Origin: JAKFWI01 sp031398975
Lineage (GTDB): Bacteria; Pseudomonadota; Alphaproteobacteria; Caulobacterales; Aquidulcibacteraceae
Direction: 5' to 3'
Assembly: GCA_031398975.1 (NCBI GenBank)
Contig: JANNOI010000041.1
Coordinates: 1-64,000 of the forward strand
Length of the DNA stretch: 64,000 nt
Below the pieces are notes generated by a model. It saw nothing but the letters and a program-made list of their open reading frames with translations, was not told the origin of the DNA and did not search any database. Of the stretch, positions 8,240 through 16,475 are shown piece after piece (within the stretch, counting starts at the first letter, position 1; each line of letters opens with the position of its first letter). Made by a program: the position numbers and the translations under genes.

Positions 8240-9252
8240 GCCGGCGCTTCCAGCCAGGGCGGCGTCGGCAGGCCGCGCGCGCGCAAGAAGGCTGGGTTGA
8301 ACAGCTTGCTCTGATAGCGGGACCCGTAATCGCACAGGATGGTCACGATCGTTTTGCCCGGCCCCAAGGTGCGCGCCAGCGCCATCGCGCCGCCGATATT
8401 GATGCCGGAGGAGCCGCCCAGGCAAAGCCCCTCTTCGCGCACCAGATTGAAGACGATCCCCAGCATTTCGGGATCCTCGATCCGATAGGCGTGATCGATG
8501 GGCGCGCCCTCGAGATTGGCGGTGATGCGGCTCTGGCCGATGCCCTCGGTGATGGAGGTCCCCTCCGCCTTCAGCGCGCCATGGGCGTAATGATTGTAGA
8601 GCGCGGCGCCGCCGGGATCCGCCAGGGCGATCTGGACGGCGGGGTTTTTCGCCTTCAGCGCGAGGCCCACGCCCGCGAGCGTGCCCCCCGTGCCCACTGC
8701 GCACGCAAAGCCGTCCACCCTGCCTTCCGTTTGCGCCCAGATCTCGGGACCGGTGGTCTCGATATGGGCCTCGCGGTTGGCCAGATTGTCGAACTGGTTG
8801 GCCCACAGCGCCCCGCCGGGATCCTTCGCATTGATCTCTTCCGCGATCCGGGCGGACACTTTGACGTAATGGTTGGGATCGGCGGCGGGGACGGCGTCCA
8901 CCTCCACGAGTTCGGCCCCCAAAAGCCGCAGCGCGTCCTTCTTTTCCTCGCTCTGGGTGCGCGGGATGACGATGATGGTGCGATAGCCCAGCACGTTGGC
9001 CACCATGGCGAGGCCGATGCCGGTGTTGCCGGCCGTGCCCTCCACGATCACGCCTCCGGGCCGCAAGGCCCCGCGCCGCTCGGCGTCGCGCACGATGAAT
9101 AGCGCCGCGCGATCCTTCACCGACTGTCCGGGATTGAGGAATTCCGCCTTGCCCAGGATCTCGCACCCGGTCTCCGCCGATGCGCGCTTCAACCGGATCA
9201 ACGGGGTGGCGCCGATTGCGGCGAGAACGTTGGGATAAGCTGAAACCGACAC
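8236..9252 (-). CDS. cysK: Cysteine synthase A (O-acetylserine sulfhydrylase)
   Basis: A PLP fold-type II enzyme making cysteine from O-acetylserine and sulfide. PLP Lys46 lies in FLNPGQSVKDRAA; the substrate loop VEGTAGNTGIGLA, the phosphate-binding AVGTGGTLAGVG and the late GGSSGINIGG are all present. The GTG at 9252 gives an N-terminus (VSAYPNVLAAIGATPLIRL) of family-typical length, 338 residues; an ATG at 9303 is possible but adds an unconserved Gly-rich stretch. First gene of the cysK-sseA-metC operon. Confidence 0.88.
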   Translation of the reverse strand: MSVSAYPNVLAAIGATPLIRLKRASAETGCEILGKAEFLNPGQSVKDRAALFIVRDAERRGALRPGGVIVEGTAGNTGIGLAMVANVLGYRTIIVIPRTQSEEKKDALRLLGAELVEVDAVPAADPNHYVKVSARIAEEINAKDPGGALWANQFDNLANREAHIETTGPEIWAQTEGRVDGFACAVGTGGTLAGVGLALKAKNPAVQIALADPGGAALYNHYAHGALKAEGTSITEGIGQSRITANLEGAPIDHAYRIEDPEMLGIVFNLVREEGLCLGGSSGINIGGAMALARTLGPGKTIVTILCDYGSRYQSKLFNPAFLRARGLPTPPWLEAPA

Positions 9253-9620
9253 GACCCCACCGTAAAGCCCGCCCCCGCGCGGTTCAACACCGCGCTGATC
9301 CATGCACCCGGCGCCGGCCTCAACGATCGCGCCGGCTTCAGCCCCGCGTCTGGCCAATTCGCGCTGATCGGAGTCCGCCCGCGGGATACACAAACAAGCG
9401 AAAGGCCGCGCACGCGTACCCGATCCCCCTGCCTCACTGCAAAAATCTAGTCGGAACATAGTTTTAGGACAAAAATAGGCCAGTACCTGCGCTCGCCTTG
9501 CCCGAACGTCGTAAAACATTTGGCAACCATAAGCTTGACGCGCGCCGTCTCTCAGTACCAAACCAGAGGCGGTTGGCGGCGCCTGGTTGGCCCTGGGCGC
9601 ATGGTCGGTGGGGGTTTGGC
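9253..9620. other. Divergent intergenic region between the cysK operon and the CsgG/TIR operon
   Basis: About 370 bases without a supported gene. The middle part (about 9440-9545) is AT-richer than the surroundings and should hold back-to-back promoters; one minus-strand candidate is listed separately. On the plus strand a TTGACG lies at 9535-9540, but I find no convincing -10 box at the right distance. No RNA gene or repeat is evident. Confidence 0.5.
9444..9472 (-). promoter_or_regulatory. Candidate sigma-70-type promoter for the cysK operon
   Basis: On the minus strand TTGTCC (-35) is followed after exactly 17 bases by TAGATT (-10). Each matches four of six consensus positions, and they sit in an AT-rich island. 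The leader to the cysK start would be about 130-185 bases. Position and spacing only; not proven. Confidence 0.35.
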
Positions 9621-10496
9621 ATGATGTTCGCCCAGAAGCTCTTTGCTTCGATCGCGAGCGCGGGCGTTTTTGCGCTCGTCGTCGGGTTAAGTCCGTCTTT
9701 CGCACAGGTGCAGAAAACTTCGCTGGCGGTGGCCCGCGTCGTTATTGATCCCGCGGCCGCAAACGACATCACCGGGGCGTTCTCCGCCGCAACTCTGACG
9801 CGGGAAATAGAACTCGCATTTGACTCTACCCAAACCTTCACAGTCGTGTCGCGGGGGACCGCGCAGGCCGCGGCGCTGCTTGACGAAAGAATAGAAACGC
9901 GGCGCGGATCTTTGGCGTCGGTGAAGGCGAAATTCATCGTTGTGCCCGAAGTGCAGGGTTTTTCGCTTCGGCAAGAAACACGTCCCGTTCCGCACATGAG
10001 CGGGCGCACGGTCTCAACCCACGTGGGCGAGATTAACGCGCAAATCACACTTCTGTCGGTCGCGGATGCCTCGGTTAAAAGCCGTTTTCCGGTCGAGGCC
10101 TCCTTCACGGGTAGCGACCGGTTGGGCACGACCGAGCAGTATAGCGCGGGCTCGGGAGCCACCTCGATGGGGTTTGTCGAGCTTGCGAAGGCTACCGCGC
10201 GGGCGATTGTCGAGCGGGTATTGAACGAGGTCTATCCCGTTCAGGTCATACTTCGCCAGGGCGACACCGTATATCTAAGCCGCGGCCAGGATTCCGGATA
10301 CGCGAAGAACGAGGTGCTTCGCGTCTATTCCGGCGATGGGGCCCGCCTGATCCACCCGATCACGAAAGAGGATTTGGGATCGGCGGAGGCGCTGGTCGGC
10401 AAAGTCCGTGTGACCGACGTGTTGCCGAAGTCGACGACCGCGCAGGTCATCGAGTCCGTCGGGGAGATCAAAGCGGGCTCGATCGTCCGCCGCTAG
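9621..10496 (+). CDS. Exported CsgG-like / FlgT-C-like protein, first gene of the TIR-linked operon
   Basis: A 291-residue protein with a signal peptide (about residues 1-30, cleavage after LSPSFA). The N-terminal half (SLAVARVVIDP... TREIELAFDSTQTFTVVSRG) resembles the CsgG/LpoB fold, in which a short region names, sorts or activates envelope machinery. The C-terminal part (VYLSRGQDSGYAKNEVLRVY... LVGKVRVTDVLPKSTTAQVIE) resembles the small beta-domain of FlgT's C-terminus. No lipobox, so it is predicted soluble in the periplasm. ATGATG at 9621 follows GTGGGGG. Family assignments rest on reading motifs and are tentative; exact function unknown. Confidence 0.7.
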   Translation: MMFAQKLFASIASAGVFALVVGLSPSFAQVQKTSLAVARVVIDPAAANDITGAFSAATLTREIELAFDSTQTFTVVSRGTAQAAALLDERIETRRGSLASVKAKFIVVPEVQGFSLRQETRPVPHMSGRTVSTHVGEINAQITLLSVADASVKSRFPVEASFTGSDRLGTTEQYSAGSGATSMGFVELAKATARAIVERVLNEVYPVQVILRQGDTVYLSRGQDSGYAKNEVLRVYSGDGARLIHPITKEDLGSAEALVGKVRVTDVLPKSTTAQVIESVGEIKAGSIVRR

Positions 10497-10546
10497 GTGT
10501 GACGCTCGGGCTAAGTCTCTGACTTTGTCCTGGAAAGGATAATTGT

Positions 10547-12814
10547 GTGCGAAAGCTCATTCTTCTCGGTCTAGCCGCCCTGGCCCTGCTCGTGGCGGGT
10601 TTCGCCGTGGCCTCCAACTTCAGCGGCGGCAAGAACGAGGTCAAAAACGCCGCCCCGCCCCTGCTCGCCATCGCCACCGAAGGCATGCTGCTCAGCGCCG
10701 GCCTCGGCGCGCCCGTTGAGGAGATCATGGCCGCGCAAAGTAGGCTTCCGCAGCCTGAGTCGCCTAAAACGCCGGCGGCCGATTCGGTTGCGCATGGCGG
10801 GGCGACGTCGGTGGCGCCGCAAGCGAAGCCGCCTGTCGGCGAGGGCGCGCCTAGCGCGCAGCCGGCGCGGTCGGACTTCAGCAGCGAAGGTTCCCAAACC
10901 ATTTTCAAGCTGATGTTTGACGAGCTGGAGGTCCGCCTGTCCTCCTATTTCAGCGATAGTAAGCGTTTCTCCGTTCTCGAGCCCTCCAAGTTCAGGCAGA
11001 GCTTCCGTCGCCTCCTTTGTTCCGGGAACGGGGCCGCGCAAAACGGCGACAAGAATGGCGAGCAGAGCGCAGCCGCGCGCAACACCGCCTGCGATGCCGG
11101 CGAAAGCAAACAGGCCGAGGGCGACGCGAAAGGCAAGGGCGGCGAGACCGTGGCCCAAAAGCTCATGCGTCACGGGGTGGAGTTCGTCACGCCAAAGTCC
11201 AAGGACGGGCAAGAGGGCGTCGTCGCCATGCAGCGGACCGTGACCGGCGATCCGGTGAGCGACGCTGACTTCGCGGAAGCGGCGAAAGTGGCCGGCGCGA
11301 AATATCTCCTGATCGTGCGGGTGCAGGAGCCCCGCGTCACGTTCGATATCGCGTCGACGATCCGGTTCGAGACCGACCCCGTCATAATCTATCGCGTGTT
11401 TGACGTGACCAAGGGCACACAGGTGATGTCGGAAGTTATCCGTCTTGAGCGGCCGCTCTCCGTGAACGTCTCCCCGATGACGCAGGCGATGGTGATCAAA
11501 AGCCTTCGGGAACTGATGTTCCAGCTGAACGAGCAGGTCAGCCGCGTGATCGCGCTCGGCGTGGCCGACGCCATCTACCCGCCCCGTATCGCCAAAGTCT
11601 CTCCCCTCACGATGACGCGCGGCGCCAATGACGGTGTGGAGGTCGGGGACGTGTTCGAGGTCTACCGCGTCCCCAAGGGGGATTCAGGGATTTTCGACAT
11701 GTCTGAAGACGAGGGGCTCGGCGAGATCCGAATCGCGAGCGACCAGGAGAAGATCGGCCGGGTGCGGGTCACGGAGGTGCAGTCCAATTCCTCGCTCGTG
11801 CAGCCGCTGGGCGACGTCACGCTCGAGAAAAGAGACATGCTCAAGCGCGTCGGGGGCGGCACGGCCGGAAACGTCGCTGGGGGCGGCGTAGGCGGTGGGC
11901 AGGGCGGCGTGCTCGGCCAAAAGGGGATCGACGCCGCCAAAGCTGAAGCGAAGGGCGGCGAAACCAATGTGGTGCGCGTAGCGGTCGGCGATTTCCGGAT
12001 ATATGTGGACGCGAAAAAGGCCTCCTGGCCCAGCCGGGCGTTTGAGCAGGCCTTGATGAACCGGCTGATGCGCGAGCCGCGCATCAAGGTTCTGAGCCGC
12101 GAAAGCCTCGCGCAATTGGAGCGCGAAGAGCAGATCGGCGGCGGCGGGCGCGTGCGCGTCAGCGGCGCCGGAGGGGGCCCGGAGGGCGCGGGCTTTTTGG
12201 TGTTGGGCGACGTAACGATCGGCCTCGACCGCACCTCCAACCGTGTCAGCGTCGGCTCGGTCAGCCGCGAAGTCTCAGCGTCCTATACGATGTCGGTTGA
12301 GGGCGCGCTGCGTATCGAAAGCCTGCGTTCAGAGGTCATCGAGGCGGTGTCTGTCGCCGTTCGCGAGAAAGTATCTGGGCCTAACGCCCTGACCGAAGCC
12401 AGTTCCATGCGCGCGGCCGCCGATGCGTTCGCGGATGCGGCGGCCAAGAAGCTTCTGCTGCAGCTGTTCCCGATGAAGATCGTGCAAGTGGAGGATGGGG
12501 GCTTGGTGCGGCTCAACCGCGGCGGCGATGCGGGGCTGAAGGTCGGGGACACGTTGCGGGCCTATCGCATCGGCGCCCCGATCGTGGACGACGTCACCGG
12601 AGCGCTCTTGTCCGCGGGTGCGCGCACCTATGCGGGAGATCTCGCAATCGTCGACGTCGAGGGCGCAATCGCCACGGCGAAAATCACCTCCGACTACAAA
12701 GCCAAGGTCGGCGACACCGCGGAACTGGCTAGCCCGGCGCCGGCGAAGGCGAGCGCGAAGGTGGCGGCCGGCAAGAAGAAGCCGGTCGCAGCGGAGGCTG
12801 AAGTACCCTGGTGA
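10547..12814 (+). CDS. Large exported protein with two CsgG-like and repeated FlgT-C-like parts
   Basis: 755 residues from a GTG at 10547, which has AAGGA 7 bases upstream. An N-terminal hydrophobic segment (about 4-22) is a signal or anchor. A low-complexity Ala/Pro/Lys region (about 40-120, and again 155-205) precedes a CsgG-like segment (LLIVRVQEPRVTFD), then a FlgT-C-like beta-domain (TRGANDGVEVGDVFEVYR... IGRVRVTEVQSNSSLVQPLG). A Gly-rich linker is followed by a second CsgG-like domain (VVRVAVGDFRIYVDA... RLMREPRIKVLSRESLAQLE) and a second beta-domain (VRLNRGGDAGLKVGDTLRAYR). The tail is Lys/Ala-rich. It looks like an internal duplication of the upstream gene's architecture. Role unknown; likely periplasmic. 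Confidence 0.72.
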   Translation: MRKLILLGLAALALLVAGFAVASNFSGGKNEVKNAAPPLLAIATEGMLLSAGLGAPVEEIMAAQSRLPQPESPKTPAADSVAHGGATSVAPQAKPPVGEGAPSAQPARSDFSSEGSQTIFKLMFDELEVRLSSYFSDSKRFSVLEPSKFRQSFRRLLCSGNGAAQNGDKNGEQSAAARNTACDAGESKQAEGDAKGKGGETVAQKLMRHGVEFVTPKSKDGQEGVVAMQRTVTGDPVSDADFAEAAKVAGAKYLLIVRVQEPRVTFDIASTIRFETDPVIIYRVFDVTKGTQVMSEVIRLERPLSVNVSPMTQAMVIKSLRELMFQLNEQVSRVIALGVADAIYPPRIAKVSPLTMTRGANDGVEVGDVFEVYRVPKGDSGIFDMSEDEGLGEIRIASDQEKIGRVRVTEVQSNSSLVQPLGDVTLEKRDMLKRVGGGTAGNVAGGGVGGGQGGVLGQKGIDAAKAEAKGGETNVVRVAVGDFRIYVDAKKASWPSRAFEQALMNRLMREPRIKVLSRESLAQLEREEQIGGGGRVRVSGAGGGPEGAGFLVLGDVTIGLDRTSNRVSVGSVSREVSASYTMSVEGALRIESLRSEVIEAVSVAVREKVSGPNALTEASSMRAAADAFADAAAKKLLLQLFPMKIVQVEDGGLVRLNRGGDAGLKVGDTLRAYRIGAPIVDDVTGALLSAGARTYAGDLAIVDVEGAIATAKITSDYKAKVGDTAELASPAPAKASAKVAAGKKKPVAAEAEVPW

Positions 12815-12847
12815 ACTAAGCGTTTTGTGTGGGTTGGGGGAACGGAC

Positions 12848-14539
12848 ATGAAGCGTCTTCATCCAAAGCGCGCCGGGTCGAGACTGCCGCTCATCGGGCT
12901 TACCGCCTGTGCTTTAACGCTCGCCGCGATCCCGACGTCGCAGGCCCAGCTCAGCGCGCTGAAGCGCAGCCTTGACGCAATGACAAAACCCGCCAGCACA
13001 GCCCAACCCGCAGAGCCCGCGCAGCCGGCCGGGGCTAAGGATCCAACAGGAGTCAGCGCACCGAGCGCGAACTCTCAGCAATTGTCGATGGCGGGGTATC
13101 CGCTGCGGTTCCGCGGCGTTCGCGAGCTCCTGCATGCGGGTCAGTTCGACGATGCGCGCAAGGCGTTCCTGGGCGAGGCCCCGCTGCCCGAAACGAGCTT
13201 CGACGCCCAGGACGGCGCGAAAGAACGCAAACTCAAGCCGCTGGCTGAAAAGGGGGACGTGTTTCTGCGCAATGCCGAGCTTGGCGTGATGCAATTCGAC
13301 GCAGGCGACTTCGAGGGGGCGGTGCAAAGCCTGAGGGCTGCGGAAGCGCAATCCGGCGCCAGCGCCACCTCTTCCGATGGCAAGAACTCGGTCAAGGGTA
13401 AGGCCATGAGCATGCTCGCGAAGGTTGGCGGCAACGAGGAGCTCGGGCCATACAGCCAGCACGATTATGAGCAGATCCTGCAACTGAACTATCTATCGCT
13501 CAGCCATCTCATGCGCGGCGACCGCAGCGCGTTTAACGTGACCCGCCGTGCGGCGGCCGAGCAGAACGCGGCGATCGACGATCTGAACGACCGGGCGACG
13601 CTCCTGCAGGACAATTCGCGCGCCGCGTTCGCGACGGAACTGGTGGAGGCGGCGGAGGCGGTCAACAAGCTTCGCTCGACGCTTACCTCCGCCCCCGCTG
13701 TTGGTCTGTTGGAGGGGCAACTAAGCGGCACGCTCGCGCGGTTTGACACGGTGGCTACGCGGGTGGCCAGCGCCTATGTCAATCCTTTGGGGCCATTCTT
13801 GTCCGGGGTAGTGTTTGAGGTAAGCAGCGTTCAGGATCCGGCGCTGCGGTCCAACGCACGCGTCGCGTATCAGAAGGCGCTTCAACTTTATCCTAATTCA
13901 AAACACCTTGCGGTCGCCGCGCGTGACACCGGGACGGCCAAGCCAAAAGCCGGTCGACTAGTGCATGTGATCGTGGGCGAAGGCTTCGCACCGACGCGGC
14001 AGATGCTTGTCTATTCGGCGACCATCAACGACGTCGCGGTGCCGATCAAGGTCCCGATCTACGTGCCCAATCCCTCGAAAGTTGCGCGCGTCCAGGTGGA
14101 GACGGGGCTCGGCGCGCCGACCATTCTGGAGCCAGCCGCGGACGTGGAAGCAATCGTCATGCGCAAGCAGAAGGACCGCACCGGCGCGATCTTCATGGGC
14201 ATCGCTCTGAATGTCGGTCGCGCCTTGGTGGAGCGCGACGTCGCCTCCAAGGCAGGAGCGTGGGGAAATATCGCGCTGAACTATAAGCAGAAGCATTTCG
14301 ATAAGCCCGATCTGCGCAGCTGGTCCAGCCTGCCCGCTCGCTTTCATATTGGTCGCATGATGATCCCGAATACGGTCTCGCATGTGCAGATCGTGTCCTA
14401 CGACAGGAACGGGCGCCGCCTCGCGTCTTCCGAGGTGGCGATCGATCGGTCGATCCCGCAGAACGTACTTTATGCCCGCGCCGTGGACGACGTCATGGTG
14501 GGGCGCCTGCCGGCGCGCCTTTGGATATCCGGCTCTTGA
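12848..14539 (+). CDS. COG3014-like exported protein with TPR-like helices
   Basis: 563 residues starting at ATG 12848. The signal peptide runs to about AAIPTSQAQ; an Ala/Pro-rich linker follows. Residues ~90-370 are helical and TPR-like (RGVRELLHAGQFDDARKAF, NAELGVMQFDAGDFEGAVQSL, ARVAYQKALQLYPNSKHLAVAA). The C-terminal third contains beta-rich segments ending RSIPQNVLYARAVDDVMVGR. This arrangement matches the uncharacterised COG3014 proteins that lie next to YcfL- and LpoB-like genes in gammaproteobacteria; the following two genes fit that neighbourhood exactly. Here a clean lipobox is not evident (LTAC occurs but the AQ cleavage site looks better). Function not established. Confidence 0.7.
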   Translation: MKRLHPKRAGSRLPLIGLTACALTLAAIPTSQAQLSALKRSLDAMTKPASTAQPAEPAQPAGAKDPTGVSAPSANSQQLSMAGYPLRFRGVRELLHAGQFDDARKAFLGEAPLPETSFDAQDGAKERKLKPLAEKGDVFLRNAELGVMQFDAGDFEGAVQSLRAAEAQSGASATSSDGKNSVKGKAMSMLAKVGGNEELGPYSQHDYEQILQLNYLSLSHLMRGDRSAFNVTRRAAAEQNAAIDDLNDRATLLQDNSRAAFATELVEAAEAVNKLRSTLTSAPAVGLLEGQLSGTLARFDTVATRVASAYVNPLGPFLSGVVFEVSSVQDPALRSNARVAYQKALQLYPNSKHLAVAARDTGTAKPKAGRLVHVIVGEGFAPTRQMLVYSATINDVAVPIKVPIYVPNPSKVARVQVETGLGAPTILEPAADVEAIVMRKQKDRTGAIFMGIALNVGRALVERDVASKAGAWGNIALNYKQKHFDKPDLRSWSSLPARFHIGRMMIPNTVSHVQIVSYDRNGRRLASSEVAIDRSIPQNVLYARAVDDVMVGRLPARLWISGS

Positions 14540-14546
14540 GGGTGAG

Positions 14547-14954
14547 ATGACGAACAGAAGAAACGAATTCCTGAAGCGGTCCAGATATCTGGCCTTCGCC
14601 GCCGCGCTCTTGACGGCAGGCCTGGCCGAGGGGCAGGAATTGACTCCGGCGGAACGCCTCGAAGTCGTCTTTGCGAGCACCAAAACCGAAGGCAACATTA
14701 AGATCATCGACCCGATCTTCCGGCAGACAGGCCAGTTCATGCTGCTCCAGGTGCAGGCGGTGAACGAGCAGAGCAAGCGCGTCGCCTACGAGTACAAAGT
14801 AGATTGGTTTGATCGCGACGGCGTCCAGGTGCAGACGATCAGCGCATGGCAGACGCTGTTCCTGGGCGCGGACCAGCAGCAAACCATCCAATCCATGGGA
14901 CAGAAAACGTCAGCGTATAAGGCGCGGGTTACGATCCGCCGCGTCGCGAAGTAA
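14547..14954 (+). CDS. YcfL-like (DUF1425) periplasmic protein
   Basis: 135 residues with a signal peptide ending near LAEGQ. The core (IKIIDPIFRQTGQFMLLQVQAVNE, VAYEYKVDWFDRDGVQV, WQTLFLGADQQQTIQSM) matches the YcfL/DUF1425 beta-sandwich, including the characteristic Y-x-x-x-W-F-D segment. In Escherichia coli ycfL lies next to lpoB, as its counterpart does here, but that protein is a lipoprotein while this one has no lipobox. The gene starts 7 bases after its upstream neighbour ends. Confidence 0.72.
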   Translation: MTNRRNEFLKRSRYLAFAAALLTAGLAEGQELTPAERLEVVFASTKTEGNIKIIDPIFRQTGQFMLLQVQAVNEQSKRVAYEYKVDWFDRDGVQVQTISAWQTLFLGADQQQTIQSMGQKTSAYKARVTIRRVAK

Positions 14955-14967
14955 CAGGGAGCCGATC

Positions 14968-15477
14968 ATGGGCAGGAATTTGGCGCGAACGGCGGTCTTG
15001 ATTGCGGCGGCGGGGCTCTTTCTGTCGACGCCGATTTCTCCGGTCTCTGCGCGCGAAGTCGAGGCCGGGCGGAGCAGCGGCGTGGAAGGCCGGCGCATCG
15101 GCATGAACCAGTTCATTCAAATGGCCGACGAGGCGACGCGAAAGGTTCTTATGTCCAATGGCTTCCTGGAGATCACGTCGTCGTCGGAGAAGCCGCGCCT
15201 CGTACTCGGCGATATCGTGAACAACACCTACGACGAAAACATTCTGGTGCGCGACATTTATGACAAGATCAAAGAGGTGCTGGTTGAATCGAGCACCGTG
15301 CGCATGCTTGCGCCCGGCAGCCCCCGCTTCGATCTGATCATCGCGCCCGAATTGACGCAGACGATCATCGGTGAGGGTAAGAAGAAAGAATACACCTACA
15401 CGCTGAAGCTCACACTGAGCAGGTTGGACGGCGAGTATGTCGGCGCCTGGTCGGTCGACCGCTCCTATGTGAATTAG
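14968..15477 (+). CDS. LpoB/CsgG-like periplasmic protein
   Basis: 169 residues with a signal peptide cleaved around SPVSA. The segments FIQMADEATRKVLMSNGFLE, PRLVLGDIVNNTYDENILVRDIYDKIKEVLVESSTVRML and YTYTLKLTLSRLDGEYVGAWSVDRSYV parallel LpoB, the activator of penicillin-binding protein PBP1b (pattern: AMTDQMVKSML, then PRVIIDSAYFHNES, then the final 'VWSNSYEF' strand). The portion that in LpoB carries an ATP-grasp-free alpha/beta fold is shorter here. Lacks a lipobox, unlike gammaproteobacterial LpoB. GGAG-like site (AGGGAG) upstream of ATG. Role in cell-wall synthesis would be inference. Confidence 0.68.
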   Translation: MGRNLARTAVLIAAAGLFLSTPISPVSAREVEAGRSSGVEGRRIGMNQFIQMADEATRKVLMSNGFLEITSSSEKPRLVLGDIVNNTYDENILVRDIYDKIKEVLVESSTVRMLAPGSPRFDLIIAPELTQTIIGEGKKKEYTYTLKLTLSRLDGEYVGAWSVDRSYVN

Positions 15478-15488
15478 GCGGGGTTTGG

Positions 15489-16388
15489 GTGACCGAGATC
15501 TTCATCAGCTATAAGACCGAGGAGCGCCACCTGGCGGAGCGCTTGGCGCGCGCGCTGGAAGAGCAAGATTACGACGTCTGGTGGGACCAGGCGCTAGCTG
15601 CCGGAGACGACTTCCGTAAGAAGATCAAAGCGGCGCTGGATAACGCACGCGCGGTTGTCGTCATCTGGTCGAAACTTTCCGTTGAGTCGAGCTTCGTGCT
15701 CGACGAGGCGGACCGAGCGGCTGCGAAAAACAAGCTGATCCCCGTCCGCTTCGATCCCGAGGTAGAGCCGCCGATGGGATTTGGACTTTTTCAGATCGCC
15801 GACCTTTCCAAATGGGACGATCGACCGGACTCTGCTAAAGCCCCTGAAATCAAAGAGCTTTGTTCACAGATTGAGGCAATTCGCAAGGGCGGCGGGGCGG
15901 TCCTCCGAACCGACATGGGCAGCCAATTCTTTGGCCCAGCGGCGGAAGGTCTTAGCCTTCAACGTGCGGCTGTCTGGGGCCTGCCGTGGGACCGTTTTCT
16001 GAAGGGCTCTCTGGCGCTGATTATCGCCCTTAGCGCGGCAGGCTTTCTTAGCATCGTATTTCACTCGGAGAGCATGAACGACGCCTTGGCCACCGCGGCT
16101 TTGGGTGCGTTCGCGAGCCTGCTGGGGGTCCCCATGATCCGCGCGGTTTATCAGTATCTGGCCGTCAAGCGTGGGCGGTCCAGCCGGCGGTTTTTTGATC
16201 AGGACTTCACGTTCTGGGTCATGTGCGCTGGCCTGATGGCCATTCCCGCCTTGGTGCTTCAATCGTACGATTTTAATCTGTTCCAACAATTAGTCCATTT
16301 TCCTGCCTTTGTTATATTAATCCTTGGCGTTTTCTCTGCGATGGGCCTAGCGCGTGGATTTCTCAGCCTGCTGATGAAAAACCTTTAG
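15489..16388 (+). CDS. Membrane-anchored TIR-domain protein
   Basis: 299 residues from GTG 15489 (GGCGGGG just upstream). Residues 1-~135 form a TIR domain: EIFISYKTEERHLAERLARAL (strand A/helix A), a BB-loop WWDQALAAGDDF (31-42), AVVVIWSKLSVESSFVLDEADRA with Glu73 at the position of the catalytic Glu of NAD-cleaving TIR domains, then KLIPVRFD. Four hydrophobic segments follow (about 170-191, 199-225, 241-259, 270-290), placing the TIR domain in the cytoplasm. It is the last gene of a run with five exported proteins, starting 11 bases after the LpoB-like gene. TIR proteins act in NAD+ depletion or cyclic-ADP-ribose signalling in anti-phage systems; whether this one does is inference. Confidence 0.85.
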   Translation: MTEIFISYKTEERHLAERLARALEEQDYDVWWDQALAAGDDFRKKIKAALDNARAVVVIWSKLSVESSFVLDEADRAAAKNKLIPVRFDPEVEPPMGFGLFQIADLSKWDDRPDSAKAPEIKELCSQIEAIRKGGGAVLRTDMGSQFFGPAAEGLSLQRAAVWGLPWDRFLKGSLALIIALSAAGFLSIVFHSESMNDALATAALGAFASLLGVPMIRAVYQYLAVKRGRSSRRFFDQDFTFWVMCAGLMAIPALVLQSYDFNLFQQLVHFPAFVILILGVFSAMGLARGFLSLLMKNL

Positions 16389-16413
16389 CGTCACCTCCAA
16401 GCTGGGTGGCTGC

Positions 16414-16450
16414 GTCGTGGGATGGGGCCGCTAAGTCGTGGGATGGGGCC
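16414..16450 (+). repeat. Short direct repeat after the TIR gene
   Basis: The 16-mer GTCGTGGGATGGGGCC occurs at 16414-16429 and again at 16435-16450, separated by five bases. It lies in the gap between the convergent TIR and cyclopropane-synthase genes. No known element recognised. Confidence 0.6.
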
Positions 16451-16475
16451 TATGACGGAACGAAGGTGACAAGTG

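Noticed and set aside
15489..16388. TIR protein considered as part of a known Thoeris or CBASS-like system
   Set aside because: No ThsA-like, cyclase or STING-like partner is adjacent; the neighbours are exported CsgG/LpoB/YcfL-like proteins.
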